A DNA stretch of 64,000 nucleotides from Phocoena phocoena (GCF_963924675.1 NC_089226.1:51291124-51355123); one strand, 5' to 3'. Numbered from the stretch's first letter, positions 33,860 to 45,340 are shown. A program made the numbers and translations. The notes: generated by a model not told the origin, from the sequence alone.

Positions 33860-35450
33860 GTCTGTGACCATCTATGCCTGCCATAGTTTCCTTTGACCAT
33901 TTCTCCATTCTTAAGGTAACCTGGTCTCTAAAAATAATTTATGTATTAAGCATTTTTTTTCTGTAGGAAGATGAAGAGAGTGAATAATTGATACAAGATG
34001 GTTATATGGCCATCTTACAATGCTTTTTATTTTTTACCAGTTGGATAAATTGTAATATCTTTCAAGAAAGGACTCAGTATCTTATATTTTGAGCATTGAT
34101 AGTGACCTAAAAATAACATGGCAGCATAACAGTGCTGAATAAATGTTTTTCTGTTCATTGTTTAATGCTCCAGAGCAGAGTTCAAGAGTTTTTTCGATAT
34201 GGCCAGAGAGTAAACATCTTAAGCCTGTCTAGCCACGTAGTCTCTGTCACAACTATGCAAATTTGTTTTAGTGCAAAAGGAGTCATAGACAATAAATAAA
34301 TGAATAAGTGTGGCTGTGTTCCAAAAAAATTATCTAGAAAAACTGGCAGCAAGCAGGAGTTTGGGCACTGGATGTAATGATCACTTTGCCTTTATCAGTT
34401 ACTTGATATAAAGCAACTTTCTTAGACCCCCTGAGTTTCTGAATTCCTACATAAAGTGGGAAAATTACAGCCCATAGTTAGTTTTAAATATTATATGTGA
34501 TAATGTATGAGAGCCACCATCACTGAGACTTGAGCGAATAAGAGGCCCACCCAGTAGACACCTATAATCATCACATCTATTCTTTGTTGAATGTTTATAG
34601 ATATGAAAGCTAATTTTGAATGTTGTTTTAGCCTTTTAATAGAGTAAGGAACATTGGAGAATTGAAACTGCATTATTTTTCCTTTTAGTTCTCACTATGA
34701 GTTTGATAGTGGGTGCTCAATAAATATTTAACTAAGGATTTGAAGACTGGTGTGTCTGTGTTGTCACATACTAATCACAAGAGGCTCCATAACACTGCTG
34801 TGGAACAGTGATTCTTTACCTTCTCAATGTTATATTCTTCCCACTATTATATCAAAGAATGAGGATCTCAGCATGATGGAAGTAAAAGAGCACTTTATTC
34901 TGAGAAAGATATGGAGATGTTTATAGACATTGTGTTGCTGCATTTATCCTTGATTGTAAACGTTAAGGAGAGGATTACTGGATTACTGCTTTTGTATTGA
35001 TGGAAACCATTTTTACAGCTCTGGCTTTAAAACAAATAATTCTATTGAGTTTTGAGATGTGTAATGATACAGATGAGAAAAAAGATATTGCCATGGTAAC
35101 TGTAAAACCTAAAGATAATAATGATTTTTAAATTAAAATGGTATTATTGTTAGGTGGGGCTGGCAGTAGAAATCTGCAATACTGGTTAAAGGACATAACA
35201 AATGAGGGATGGTGGATTATTAAGAATTGTTTTGAAAAACTTACAGGCCATTGAGATATGTTCTTGTCCCTCCCTGGTTATTCTTGTAGTTGGTTAAAAA
35301 TGACTCTATAGAGAACCTGGGAGGAAAAATTCTATACTCCCTCCTAGATCTGAAATTGATGTGAATGGAGTTTTTAACTTGAAGTTAAAAAATTCTTCCC
35401 TCTAATGTATGAAAAAAAATTATTGTTACAGTTAATTTTTTCACATGTGA
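33860..35450. other. Mostly unrecognised, with L2 scraps
   Basis: L2-like 3'-end pieces are likely at 34060-34165 (acagtgctgaataaatgttt) and 34680-34735 (gggtgctcaataaatattta). No gene is seen. Confidence 0.4.
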
Positions 35451-35454
35451 TTTA

Positions 35455-35690
35455 AGTACCAGCATGTTCCAAGACCAGTGGTGGGTAATTGGGACATCAA
35501 ATAAATGAGATAATCCCTACATATGAGATGCTAAGATACTAATGGAACAAACAAGTAAGCAGGTAAATTTAATACAGTGCTACCAGTTATAGAGGTGGAG
35601 ACAAGGTATATTATTGAAGCAAAAGAACAAACATTAAGTTCAAATTAAGGATTCAAAGATTGAATTGAAATGAGTCTTGAAGAATAAAGA
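35455..35690 (-). repeat. L2 LINE fragment
   Basis: 'gcatgttccaagaccagtgg', 'aacaaacaagtaagcaggta', 'acagtgctaccagttataga' and 'aatgagtcttgaagaataaa' follow the reversed L2 3' part (target: caataaacaaataagtaaa ... gataagtgctatga ... gagacctgaa). Confidence 0.5.
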
Positions 35691-35694
35691 TGAC

Positions 35695-35742
35695 TATATA
35701 AAAAACAGACTGTATAAAAAAACAGACTATATAAAAAACAGA
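35695..35742 (+). repeat. Tandem triplication at L1 junction
   Basis: TATATAAAAAACAGAC-type units occur three times (35695-35710, 35711-35727, 35728-35742). The unit corresponds to the L1 3'UTR text 'tataaaacagataaac' directly downstream, so an L1 stretch was multiplied. Confidence 0.85.
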
Positions 35743-35850
35743 TGAACAACAAGGTCCTACCGTATAGCACAGAAAACTATATTCAGTATCTTGTTATAAG
35801 CCATAATGGAAAAGAATATGAAAAAGAATATATATGTATCTATATATATA

Positions 35851-35901
<51 letters not shown>

Positions 35902-35966
35902 CTGAATCACTTTGCTGTACACCAGAAACTAACAGAACATCGTAAATCAACTATACTTCAATTAAA
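35728..35966 (+). mobile_element. L1 LINE 3'UTR fragment
   Basis: 'gatgaacaacaaggtcctac', 'cgtatagcacagaaaactat', 'attcagtatcttgttataag', 'tctgaatcactttgctgtac' and 'aaatcaactatacttcaatt' then A8 give the 3' terminus of an artiodactyl-type L1. It is severely 5'-truncated and is interrupted by a dinucleotide array. Confidence 0.92.
35828..35900. repeat. Compound (TA)n(TG)n(TA)n microsatellite
   Basis: About 70 bases of TA and TG units inside the L1 3'UTR, placed between 'gaaaaagaata' and 'tctgaatcactttgctg'. Confidence 0.92.
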
Positions 35967-36049
35967 AAAAAGAAAAGAGTAAATGAAGAAGTATTCCCCA
36001 AACAAATTAGGATGGGAAGAGAATTCTGAGAAGGGAATTCCAGAAAAAC

Positions 36050-36415
36050 ATCTAAGGCAAAACCACTGGTGTTGTTTCTTATACGCTGCTTTATTTTTCC
36101 TTGAATTTGCACATGCTTTTTCTTTTTCCTTGAATACCTTTGTTCTTATGTCTGGTGAAAATAGTTATTCTTCAAATATCAGCTCAGATGTCTCCTACTT
36201 GTGAAACCTTCCCTGCCCTTCACAGGCACATTGAATCAATCTCCCATTTGTTCAGCAAATGCCATTCTCCTGCTCTAAGTCACATCATTCTGCTTGGCAA
36301 ATATCTCTTCTCTTGCTTATTTTCCTCATTAAACTAGAGGCACCGTAAGGACAAGCAGAATTGTTGGCAAACAATAGATCCTCAAAACTTTACTGGTTAG
36401 AAAAATAAATGAATA
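36050..36415 (+). repeat. L2 LINE fragment
   Basis: 'ttcttcaaatatcagctcag', 'atgtctcctacttgtgaaac' and 'cttccctgcccttcacaggc' match L2 (tcaggtctcagctcaaatgtcacctcctca ... ccttccctgacc), and it ends near 'aacaatagatcctcaaaact'. Confidence 0.75.
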
Positions 36416-36419
36416 TTTT

Positions 36420-37014
36420 CTTTATCTATTTTGAATGATAGTCTTTCATGCCTGACTAGATTGTTGACTTCTTAATGGTAGTCATAATATCTAATCATCT
36501 AATATCCAGTTTTTACATAATCTAAAAAACTTAACACATTGTTTACATAGGTCAATGAGTATTAACTATAAACATTAGATGGATCAATTTTTGATTTGAT
36601 TATTTTCATTGTCACATGTCATATCACACTTTTATTCCTTTTCTTCTATGACATTGTTTAAACCATTTGACTATTTGAAAGAAGAAATTTAAAGCAACAT
36701 TATTAAAACAACATTTTTAAAACCTGATACTTTCTTTTTATATATTGAAGTGACATTGTAGTTAGGCATTTCATATTTGTACATAACTATAACTATATGG
36801 CAATCAGGACTAAATTTCATCTCTTGCATTTTTTTCTTGCTTCTATCAAGAAAGTAAATGTTTGAAAGTATTTAAGTGTAGACCAGTAAAGAACATCTTG
36901 GAGAGAAAAAGATATATGGAAATCAGCCCAGAAGAACTTGGTATTAAAAATGTGCCATCAGCTACTTAGACTTCTCTAGTCTGAGAATTTACAAATATTC
37001 CTGAGCCTACAGCA
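36420..37014. other. Unrecognised AT-rich sequence
   Basis: No supported feature. Confidence 0.4.
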
Positions 37015-37190
37015 CTTACAAAGCACTCTGTTTATAGGATTTATATAGATCATTTTATTTGTGGGCTAAATATAGAAATTATATTATACCCAATGTTAAA
37101 GATTATAAAAAGAGAAGTTAAATGACTTACCTGAGATCATCCAGCTAATAATTGGTGGAATCAGCTTTAGAACCAAGCTCTTCCTAATTT
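37015..37190 (-). repeat. MIR SINE
   Basis: 'aagcactctgtttataggat', 'gagaagttaaatgacttacc' and 'tgagatcatccagctaataa' follow the reversed MIR. Confidence 0.75.
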
Positions 37191-37309
37191 GTTTCTCAGT
37201 CTCTGTCAATTGCGTGATAGTGACCACCTGGAAGAAAGGATTACTAGATTCCAAGTAATCTCCTGGAACCTTGTTGATTACTTAAAAGTATCACCTAGAG
37301 AAGGAACAT

Positions 37310-37480
37310 GGTATAAAGAGAGGGCAATAGGTAAAAATTCAGAGGGTGAGAGTTACAGCCCTAGAATAGATTTTAGTGATGCTTCTAACCAGATGGAAGT
37401 CAATCTCAGTTTCCTCATCTGTAAAATCGAAATGACCGTAACTTCCCTAACCATACCCCCAAATTGCTGTGAAGATCAAA
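37310..37480 (+). repeat. MIR SINE
   Basis: 'caatctcagtttcctcatct' 'gtaaaatcgaaatgaccgta' and 'gctgtgaagatcaaagagat' are MIR core and 3' sequence. Confidence 0.85.
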
Positions 37481-37599
37481 GAGATTTCTAAACAACAAAT
37501 CATTATCTAATTGTAGATTATTATCAAAAAATTGCACAGTAATAGATGTAAAGAGGACGCTACATCCTGTCTTTGTGGTTAGGTACCTGGTATGTCTTT

Positions 37600-37760
37600 A
37601 CACAGTAGTGAAGAGATACATGTTCTAACCTTGGCTTGCTACTACTTGACTGTCTTTGAAAAACTCCCATAACCTTTGTCTGTTTCCTCATCTACAATAT
37701 CAGGATGAACTATATAATCTCTAAAGCCTTTTCTGTGTTGAAGGTCTGTGATTCTAAGCG
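37600..37760 (+). repeat. MIR-family SINE
   Basis: 'cttggcttgctactacttga' 'ctgtctttgaaaaactccca' 'taacctttgtctgtttcctc' 'atctacaatatcaggatgaa' and 'taaagccttttctgtgtt' suggest a MIR or MIR3 copy, directly after another MIR in the same orientation. Confidence 0.65.
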
Positions 37761-37764
37761 AATA

Positions 37765-38150
37765 CAACCCTACTTTTTGGCTTAGACCCCCTAATCATCA
37801 GCAAAATAAATTGTAGAGACAGCTGGCTAGGGTTAGGTGTACAGTCTCTGGCCACAGAAGAGCATAAAACTAAGGGGACCACACAGACATCAAACAGATG
37901 ACGGGGCCCTCATTAGCAATGTGCTGAAGCCAGTGATGTCCGGGGACAATTGCAGCTGGCGTTTCCTCCACATTAGGATGTCTGTTCAATTCATTTCTCT
38001 GTGCTAGCTCAGTCTGAACTCATCCTCTGCAAACTCAAGAAAGCACTCCTTGTTTAATAATCGGATTTTGGAAAATAATCATTAAGTTTACTCTTTATAG
38101 AGCATCCACTATGTGTATAACAGCATGCTATGCAATGGCAAGCATTAAAA
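37765..38150. other. Unrecognised sequence
   Basis: No gene or repeat that I can support. Confidence 0.4.
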
Positions 38151-38154
38151 AATG

Positions 38155-38460
38155 AATGCTTCTGATTTGGAAGGAGTCTGCGCTCTGATACCAGAGGGCT
38201 TCACGTTCAGGGCCCCATCTGTTGCTTATCGGCTGTATCTCTTCTATATGCCATTATGTTCACTGACTAACACCACAACTGACACAAAGTAGATGCTTAT
38301 TATGTGTTAACTAAATAGATATCTTTTGGCTGTGTCATTTTTTCTCTAAGTTTCTTCAGATAAAACGGGAATAGTGACACCCAATTTACAGAGGCATTGT
38401 GAGGATTAAATGAGATAAGAAAAAAAAGTCCTTTGAATGGTAAAATCACTCAGTAAACAT
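38155..38460 (+). repeat. MIR SINE with internal insertion
   Basis: The 5' half may start at 38160 (ggagtctgcgctctgatacc). The clear 3' half is 'aagtttcttcagataaaacg' 'ggaatagtgacacccaattt' 'acagaggcattgtgaggatt' 'aaatgagat'. A stretch at 38270-38330 between them ('aaagtagatgcttattatgt') looks like the 3' end of another MIR, so two copies may be joined. Confidence 0.7.
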
Positions 38461-39080
38461 ACATTTCCTTCTCTTGCACAAACTCTCCTACCTTTTCTTT
38501 TATTCTAGGGTGGGGGAATTATTGAGGACACTTACCAACATGGATGTTGAAGTAAAATCATCTATGTTATAATTAAAGCAAATCAGCCAAAGGAGCAGTT
38601 AATTCAGACTGAACAATGAATATGACGAAAAACAAACAAAATCTGTGCAAGTAATTGAAAGCCAGTGAGGTAACCAGTTCAGTCAGAGAGACACACACGT
38701 CCATAAGCCAGATACCAAACAAGGTGGATGCCCATCTCCCTGTACTGACTGCCTACCACACTGATCAAAAGCTGGTAAGTATGCACACAATTGTAGGGGT
38801 TGCACAGAATTGAAGAGTACCCTGGATTAGAATTACAGAGAATGCACTGGAGAAGTATGCAGAGTCACCAAACAGCAGGGATCTTGTTTCTTTGTTTTTT
38901 AATAAAAATGGCAAGCATCCCTGAGGCCACCTCAAAGAGAGGATTCAGCCTACCATTTGTCTACTTTTCTTCTTTCTCTTTTACACATGGGCTAGACCCT
39001 AGGATATTTGCAAAACAGAGCATTTCAAGAATTCAGCAGTGATTAGGACCTTTCAGACTTCTTCAGTGGTGTTCACAAAT
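38461..39080. other. Unrecognised sequence
   Basis: Nothing I can support. Confidence 0.4.
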
Positions 39081-39084
39081 GGAA

Positions 39085-39275
39085 TTTGGAGTTCAGGAGT
39101 CAGGCAACTCAAGTTGAAGCTTTGGTAATGGCATCTGTTATCTCTGAGTGTTCAAATTAGTCAATGATCTTTATCAGTAAAGTGGGCTTGGTAATAATAG
39201 TGATTTTGCATGTTAGTTGTTAGAGTCAAGTGAAATATTGTAAATGAAACCACTTTGTAAAGAATAAAATGTCCT
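39085..39275 (+). repeat. MIR SINE
   Basis: 'caggagtcaggcaactcaag', 'atctttatcagtaaagtggg', 'cttggtaataatagtgattt' and 'gttagagtcaagtgaaatat' follow the MIR order. Confidence 0.7.
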
Positions 39276-39509
39276 TTCATACTAATTATCATTTATTTTT
39301 ACTTACTGGATTATTAGCTGTTTTATTGCTGGAGACTAGACAGCAGATGTGACTTTTTGCAATATGAGTAACCAATTTCTATTCTGAAAGGTAATTACTT
39401 ATTAATAATTCTATAGATGCAATTTCTATACGTGGTTACCAAGAAGAATTTTGAGTTTGTGATTTTAAAACACTGAATCTAAAATATGGATACATATTAA
39501 CCATATGAT

Positions 39510-39610
39510 GATAACAAATTCTTTTGGAGTATTAACTACCTCATTTGATGCTCAAAGCATGACTTGTAGTAGAATCCCATTTTATAGTTGAGGGTATTGA
39601 GAAATTAATA
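39510..39610 (-). repeat. MIR SINE fragment
   Basis: 'ctacctcatttgatgctcaa' and 'cccattttatagttgagggt' 'attgagaaatt' match the reversed MIR. Confidence 0.6.
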
Positions 39611-39619
39611 AAAAGGCAC

Positions 39620-40710
39620 TGAAAATTTCAGACGTAACTTTCTCTTTCTTTCTTTTTCTCTTTCTTTTACTCTGGGGCAAGAAAACCATCCAGTCACTTT
39701 TTATGACATTGCTCATTGCATACAATCCAGAGACAAAATAGCTCTTTCAAGTTTTGTGAAAAAAAGTCATTCAGATTTTTATAATGCTTTCATATAGATA
39801 TTTTATTTATCTTAAAGTGATTATCCCCATTAATTGGACTCCAGAAAGCACATTATTTTTTTTGTCAGTAGAGTTAAAATGCATATGGCTATTAGTGTTT
39901 CATATTTCAAAAAAGAAAGCAATTGTGTTGATAAATCCAACAGAAATTTTTGAAAAAAATATTTCTCTGCAGAGAAATTATTTCTATAGAATACTTTGCA
40001 CAAAGAAAATACTCCAGTGACAAAAGCCTCCCTTGTTTCTGATATCAATGTCTATATTTTTCTCTCCAGGAGAGAAAGAAAAAAGATTATCAGAAATTGT
40101 GATTTCTTTAGTGATTTTGAGAAAAGAGCCTTTTCACCATGTACATTTTGACAATCTCTGTGAAACCAATTAATGATTAATCGTAACTGCAAGCTATTGA
40201 TGTTTACAGGGACTAATATATTAGAATAGTAGACTTGGCCATGACAGCTTCATCTATTTCTCAGCATATTGGGTAGCATGGATAGACAACAAGCAAATCA
40301 ACTGTGTATAATCATGAGACCTAACTTGAAGTTTCTATATGGGATCGACAAAATTACTGGTGTTAAGGACTGTGATTACTTCTTTCCAACCTCATTAACT
40401 GAAATAATTTTAGCTCACTGACTTAATCATGAGATTTTCCTAAACCATAATTATATTTTTAAAAATTTTGATGTATTAGTGCATATTCTCATAAGGTAGT
40501 GATTACTGCAAAACGTAGTTAGAATTAAGCTTTACAATGCATTTTGAAGTTCAATGGGAGATAGGTTTTATAAAACCTGTCTGCAGTCTCCTGGTCATTT
40601 GAATCCTGGAATCTCTGCAGGCTTCTATACATATTTTGAATAAAGCGCAAAACCTACACTCTATACTTTGACCCCTTTTGGGTACAAAGAGGAAGGGAAT
40701 AAATATGTAC
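39620..40710. other. Unrecognised AT-rich sequence
   Basis: Includes a short pyrimidine run at 39640-39672. No gene is seen. Confidence 0.4.
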
Positions 40711-40714
40711 ATGG

Positions 40715-41035
40715 ATTCCGTGTGCCTGTTATTCTACTAAGGCTTTGTTCTTATGTATTCTCATTTTAACCCTCAGTAACCATGTGAAGGGAAAAAAAGG
40801 GCCAAGATGCATTGAAAAAATTACTATTTGCTAGGATTTATAAAGGAAATATCCTATTCCATTCTTTCATTAATCTTAATGGGCATTGTTCCAATTTTAT
40901 ACATGAAGAAACTAAGTCGCAGAAGTTTAGTGACTTGTGTTGGGTCCCACAGGTTGAAAGTGAATGGTTCAGGGATAGAACCTGGTCTTCTGATGTAAAG
41001 TCTCAGGCCTCTCCCTTCACATTGCAGCTGACAGC
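40715..41035 (-). repeat. MIR SINE (one interrupted or two adjacent copies)
   Basis: 'cattttaaccctcagtaacc' 'atgtgaaggg' at 40763-40792 and, after a break, 'attaatcttaatgggcattg' 'ttccaattttatacatgaag' 'aaactaagtcgcagaagttt' 'agtgacttgtgttgggtccc' match reversed MIR. The core portion appears twice, so these may be two copies. Confidence 0.75.
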
Positions 41036-41439
41036 CTGCCAAAGGCTGCTGCAGATTTAATGCATGTTTGGGCCCTATTTTGAAACCCCTTTAACTCTTC
41101 CAGCTGATTTCTTTTGATCCTCTGCCACAGACATGGGCCATGATGAACAAAATTCTATGTTGAGGTGTCAGGTATAGGGAAAAGATTTAGAAGGAATCAG
41201 ATATCCTGGCTGGGACATACAAGAACAAAGGAAATTTGTTGAAAATTAGGCACTTTAGATGGGTGAGTTCTCAGCAGGAGAAGAACATGAAGGAGTTACC
41301 AGATTATCTTCCTATCATTAAATCAAGGCTCTAATGGATAGAAAGAACCACATGTTCCAAAAAAGAATACATCAAATGATAGCTCTGGCACATCTACCGT
41401 GTGTCCATAATATGAAAAAGACATGATATCTGCATTAAT

Positions 41440-41830
41440 GAAAGTAATTCTAGCTGCACAAACAGAAAACCTTTAAATTTCCAGTGGCTTGAAACAATCT
41501 AAGTTTATTTTTTACTTATCATAGTTTGAAGTATTGCTCCTAGTTAGGTGGCACTCAGGGACCCAAGTGTCTTCCTGGTTCTACTCTCCAGTAGACACTA
41601 GGGGCTTTCTGTATTCAGCCAGCAAATAGGGGAAGAGACTATAGCAAAAGCAAACTTGCTTTTTAACTGCGTTGGTTAGAAGTGATGTACCTTGCTTCAA
41701 CCCATATCATTTTGGCTAGAACTAATCATGGGGTCCTGTCTAGGTACAGGAGGAGGTAGGAAATGTAGCCCCTGATTGAGTAGACACTTGCCTACCATAA
41801 CTCCACCCTTGAGGGGAGCAAGAATCACTG
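41440..41830 (+). repeat. Interspersed repeat of unnamed family, copy 2
   Basis: 'tccagtggcttgaaacaatc', 'actcagggacccaagtgtct', 'gaagtgatgtaccttgcttc', 'aacccatatcattttggcta' and 'gaggaggtaggaaatgtagc' match the same family as 33445-33850, with a more complete 5' half. Confidence 0.6.
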
Positions 41831-42149
41831 CATGTGGGCTCCCTGTCTCTACCAAAGTTTCTACTTACTATCTGACAGGGCATATTACTGTATATGGAAC
41901 AAATAGAGAAAGATAAAAAGCAAATAGTCCATTGCCAAAACTAAAAATAGATGGGGTGAAGGTGAGGAAGAAGAATGTGTTAAGGTACTATCATGAAATA
42001 TAGACAACGGATGTTCCTGGAGTTCAGGATGTTGTTGGAAGGAGTTAAGGATATTTTAATTTTTCCTTGGATGAGTAAAATCATTAAAATGAGTGGGACT
42101 CCAGAATTAGGGGGGGAACAGACATTTATGAAACGTACAGTGATCAAGA

Positions 42150-42300
42150 AATCCATCAAACACTTTACACATGGCATCAAATTTAACCATCAAAACCATC
42201 ATGGAAATTTGATATTATTAAGTCTCTTTTTTTAAGAGAAAAAGAATTAAAAACTAAGAGCGATGTAGACACTTGACTGACATGCATAGCTAATAAATGG
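42150..42300 (-). repeat. MIR SINE fragment
   Basis: 'tttaaccatcaaaaccatca' and 'tgacatgcatagctaataaa' 'tggcaaagt' match reversed MIR. Confidence 0.5.
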
Positions 42301-42356
42301 CAAAGTGTAGGGGGAAAACACATTCTTCCTGTGTGTCCTCTGCACTCAAAATTCTA

Positions 42357-43205
42357 TGACAACACTATTCCACTTCTGACACCAGATGGTTAGGTTTTCC
42401 ATATATCAAGCAATTCTGTGACAACAGCTGCATGTCCTACAGTTTAATTCAATTTTGACACTATCTACCTGGAGATAGCCTCAGAACCCACAAGCTAAGG
42501 GCTCAGTCTCATTAGGCAGCTCCCCACCCCCACTTCAGATGCCTATTGCAAATCCAGGTTGTCACCTTGCTATAGACTGGAGGTTCCAATGACCCCTTCC
42601 TTGAGTTCAATTAATTTTCTAGAGCAGCTCACAGAACTTAAGAAAACATTTTACTTTCTAGAGTATTAGTTTATTATAAAAGGACACAACTCAAAAACAG
42701 CCAGGTGGAAAATATATATAGAACAGATATGTGGGAAGGGATGCAGAGCTTCCATGCCCAGTTTGGATGTGCTCCCCTCCCCACATCTCCAGGTGTTCAC
42801 CAACAAGGGAGCTCTCTGAACGCATCATTTTGGGTTTTTATGGAGGATTCATTTCATAGGCATAATTGGTTAAATCATTGGTCCTTGGTGATTGAATTCA
42901 ATTTCCAGCTCCTCTCTTATCCTGGTTTGGAGGTGGGGGTGGGAGTGGGGAGAGGGAGTAGGACTGAACGTTCCACCCCTCTAATCCCATGATTTGTTCT
43001 CCTGGTAAAGGGCCCCCATCCTTAAACGTTTTTCAAAAGTCATTTCATTAACATAAACTCAGTTGTGGTTCAAAGGGGTTTGTTATAAATATCAAGACAT
43101 TTTATGGCTCTTATCACTTAGGAAATTCCAAGGGTTTTAAGAGCTCTGTGCCAGAAACAAGACAAGACCAAATATATATTTCTCATTATAATTCACAATA
43201 TCTTG
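42357..43205 (-). repeat. Solo ERVL-like LTR
   Basis: About 850 bases that read on the minus strand as a complete LTR: TATA-like CCATAAAAACCCAAAA (reverse of 42829-42844), then about 165 bases downstream an AATAAA polyadenylation signal (reverse of 42670-42675) inside 'ccttttataataaac', then 'taagttctgtgagctgctct' and a U5 ending in 'ggtgtcagaagtgg'. The text matches a widespread mammalian class III LTR from memory, and I leave the subfamily open. No internal retroviral genes flank it, so it is a recombination-derived solo LTR. The ends are approximate. Confidence 0.75.
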
Positions 43206-43519
43206 CAAACTATATCCCACACCAAATTCTGTACAGATCCAAATCTCATATACCATGAGCAAATAGAGATGAATTGAAATCTCTTGAAAGGCTCTGTTCC
43301 AGATACAATTGCTCTTGATTAACTTTTCACTCCAGTTTCTAGAGTCATGCATATCTCAGCCATAATGGGAGAGGATTAGGGAGCGGGGCTCAGGGGAAGA
43401 TCTACTTGAATAATACATCATACCATGAGTAAACTTTCTCTGATAATAGCTTAAAATGCAAGTGGTTGTGGAGAGGAGTGACATAGAAAGCACTTAGGAA
43501 GAGAGAAAGTCCTGGCAGA

Positions 43520-43740
43520 TATTTAATGCCTACTATATACAAGAAACTCTGGCAGGTACTTACTGTACTATTTCTCATTGAACCTTCACGTATCACTGTG
43601 CTAATGGTATTAATATCCTCTGTTTTACATACATAAAGAGACAGAGAAATCTAGGTTATACAATCCCTAATGTTACAAAAGAGAGTAACATTTGTGCCTG
43701 AATTTGAATTCACATTTGCCTGACATAAACCTTCAGGTAT
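43520..43740 (-). repeat. MIR SINE
   Basis: 'taatgcctactatatacaag', 'tatcctctgttttacataca' 'taaagagacagagaaatcta' and 'tgcctgaatttgaattcaca' follow the reversed MIR almost end to end. Confidence 0.8.
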
Positions 43741-43744
43741 AACA

Positions 43745-44430
43745 TGATGATGTGGTATAAAGAGAAGCTAGATACACAAAAGGGGTGTCTGACTATCGAA
43801 CCTTCAGATGAACAGAGAGACCATGGGAACAACAGGGAAAAGAGAGCAAGGACATATTATGGTTATTTGGGGTTTTTTTTTTCCTTTGGTTTTGGTTTCT
43901 TTCCAGCTCTGTGGAAGAACACAGAGGACAAAGATGATATTTGCTAAGGAAAAATAGGTATATTGTGGCTAAACTCCAAAAATAATTTTACAGGCTAAGA
44001 TTTGAGACAAATTTCTAACTAAAATATATTCTGTAGGCATAAAAGCAATGCAAAGTGAAGTACTTGGTTAAAAAACGAAACAAAATAAAATGAATGAATT
44101 AGAGAAAGTTAGTTGGATAAGGAGTATGGAATCCTGGATTTAGAGCAATCAGCATGAAAAATAGCTATGGGCTCAGTTGAGTAAGGTACTTAAATAGACT
44201 TAAAAAGTAACTGTGAATTTTGACTGCATTAGGAGAATCACAGAGGACTGATGATGGGAGGCATCATCTCTTTGAGGTAGAAGCCTTGTCTCTCTTATTT
44301 TCCACTATACTCACCAGGAGACAGACCCCATCAGAAAGAGAGTTTAAGTGCTCAAAAAAAATTTGTTAAGTGAATGAGTAAATGAATGAATGCCATTTAA
44401 ATCTGATCATGTGACTTATTGACTCATGGA
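43745..44430. other. Unrecognised sequence
   Basis: No gene. An L2-like tail is possible at 44340-44400 (gtgaatgagtaaatgaatga). Confidence 0.35.
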
Positions 44431-44442
44431 GTTTTCGTTTCA

Positions 44443-44626
44443 CGGGCCTCTCACCACTGTGGCCTCTCCCGCTGCGGAGCATAGGCTCCAGACGCGCAGG
44501 CTCAGCGGCCATGGCTCACGGGCCTAGCTGCTCCACTGCATGTGGGATCTTCCTGGACCAGGGCACGAACCCGTGTCCCCTGCATTGGCAGGTGGGCTCT
44601 CAACCACTGCACCACCAGGGAAGCCC
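44443..44626 (-). mobile_element. CHR-type SINE lacking an A-tail
   Basis: The minus-strand SINE has a good tRNA-like head (gggcttccctggtggtgcag) and B-box-like GGGTTCGTGCC, but its 3' end stops at 'gagaggcccg' with no poly(A). It is flanked by a perfect 9-bp duplication, TTCGTTTCA (44434-44442 and 44627-44635), that abuts both ends directly. The tail was therefore absent at insertion or removed with great precision. Confidence 0.93.
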
Positions 44627-44649
44627 TTCGTTTCATTTTAAAGGATCTA

Positions 44650-44920
44650 AACCAACAGAGGCAAGATTTATTCATGTATGTTACAAATACTTATTGAGCC
44701 TCCATAATACATCAAGTACTCTGCTAGATATTGGAGATAAAATAATGCCAAGACAGGGTCTGTTCCTCATGGAGCCAATACTTCGAAATGGATGCAGAGA
44801 TGGAAAAGTGTCTCTAACTTGTGCCGTATTAGAAAGAGTTGAAGAGAGCACCTTGAGCTGTAGAGAAGTACATTTTAGGATATGTGGGTCCAGAAGATAA
44901 ATATCTTGAGCTATTTGAAG
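44650..44920 (-). repeat. L2 LINE fragment
   Basis: 'acaaatacttattgagcctc' 'cataatacatcaagtactct' 'gctagatattggagataaaa' then 'ctgttcctcatggagccaat' is the reversed L2 3' part. Confidence 0.8.
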
Positions 44921-45140
44921 TGATGCCATGTGGGGAGAAACATCACTCGTTGTAGTTCCAAAAATCATAACTAGGTATTCCAGATAGAGGTTATAGGAAA
45001 GCAACATTCTACCTAATATTAACGGAAAACCTTTTAAACAATGATTCCTCTCCAAAATGGAAGCTCTGGCTCCAGAAGTGATGAGTTCCTTTTTACAAAT
45101 GAATTGGGGAAAGGTAAATATTAATAATTACATAGTTATT

Positions 45141-45340
45141 NNNNNNNNNNNNNNNNNNNNNNNNNNNNNNNNNNNNNNNNNNNNNNNNNNNNNNNNNNNN
45201 NNNNNNNNNNNNNNNNNNNNNNNNNNNNNNNNNNNNNNNNNNNNNNNNNNNNNNNNNNNNNNNNNNNNNNNNNNNNNNNNNNNNNNNNNNNNNNNNNNNN
45301 NNNNNNNNNNNNNNNNNNNNNNNNNNNNNNNNNNNNNNNN
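45141..45340. other. Assembly gap (200 N)
   Basis: Exactly 200 unknown bases. The flanks are AT-rich and share TAATAATTA-like sequence (45122-45130 and 45346-45354). Two apparent frames across the gap are artefacts of the Ns. Confidence 0.99.
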
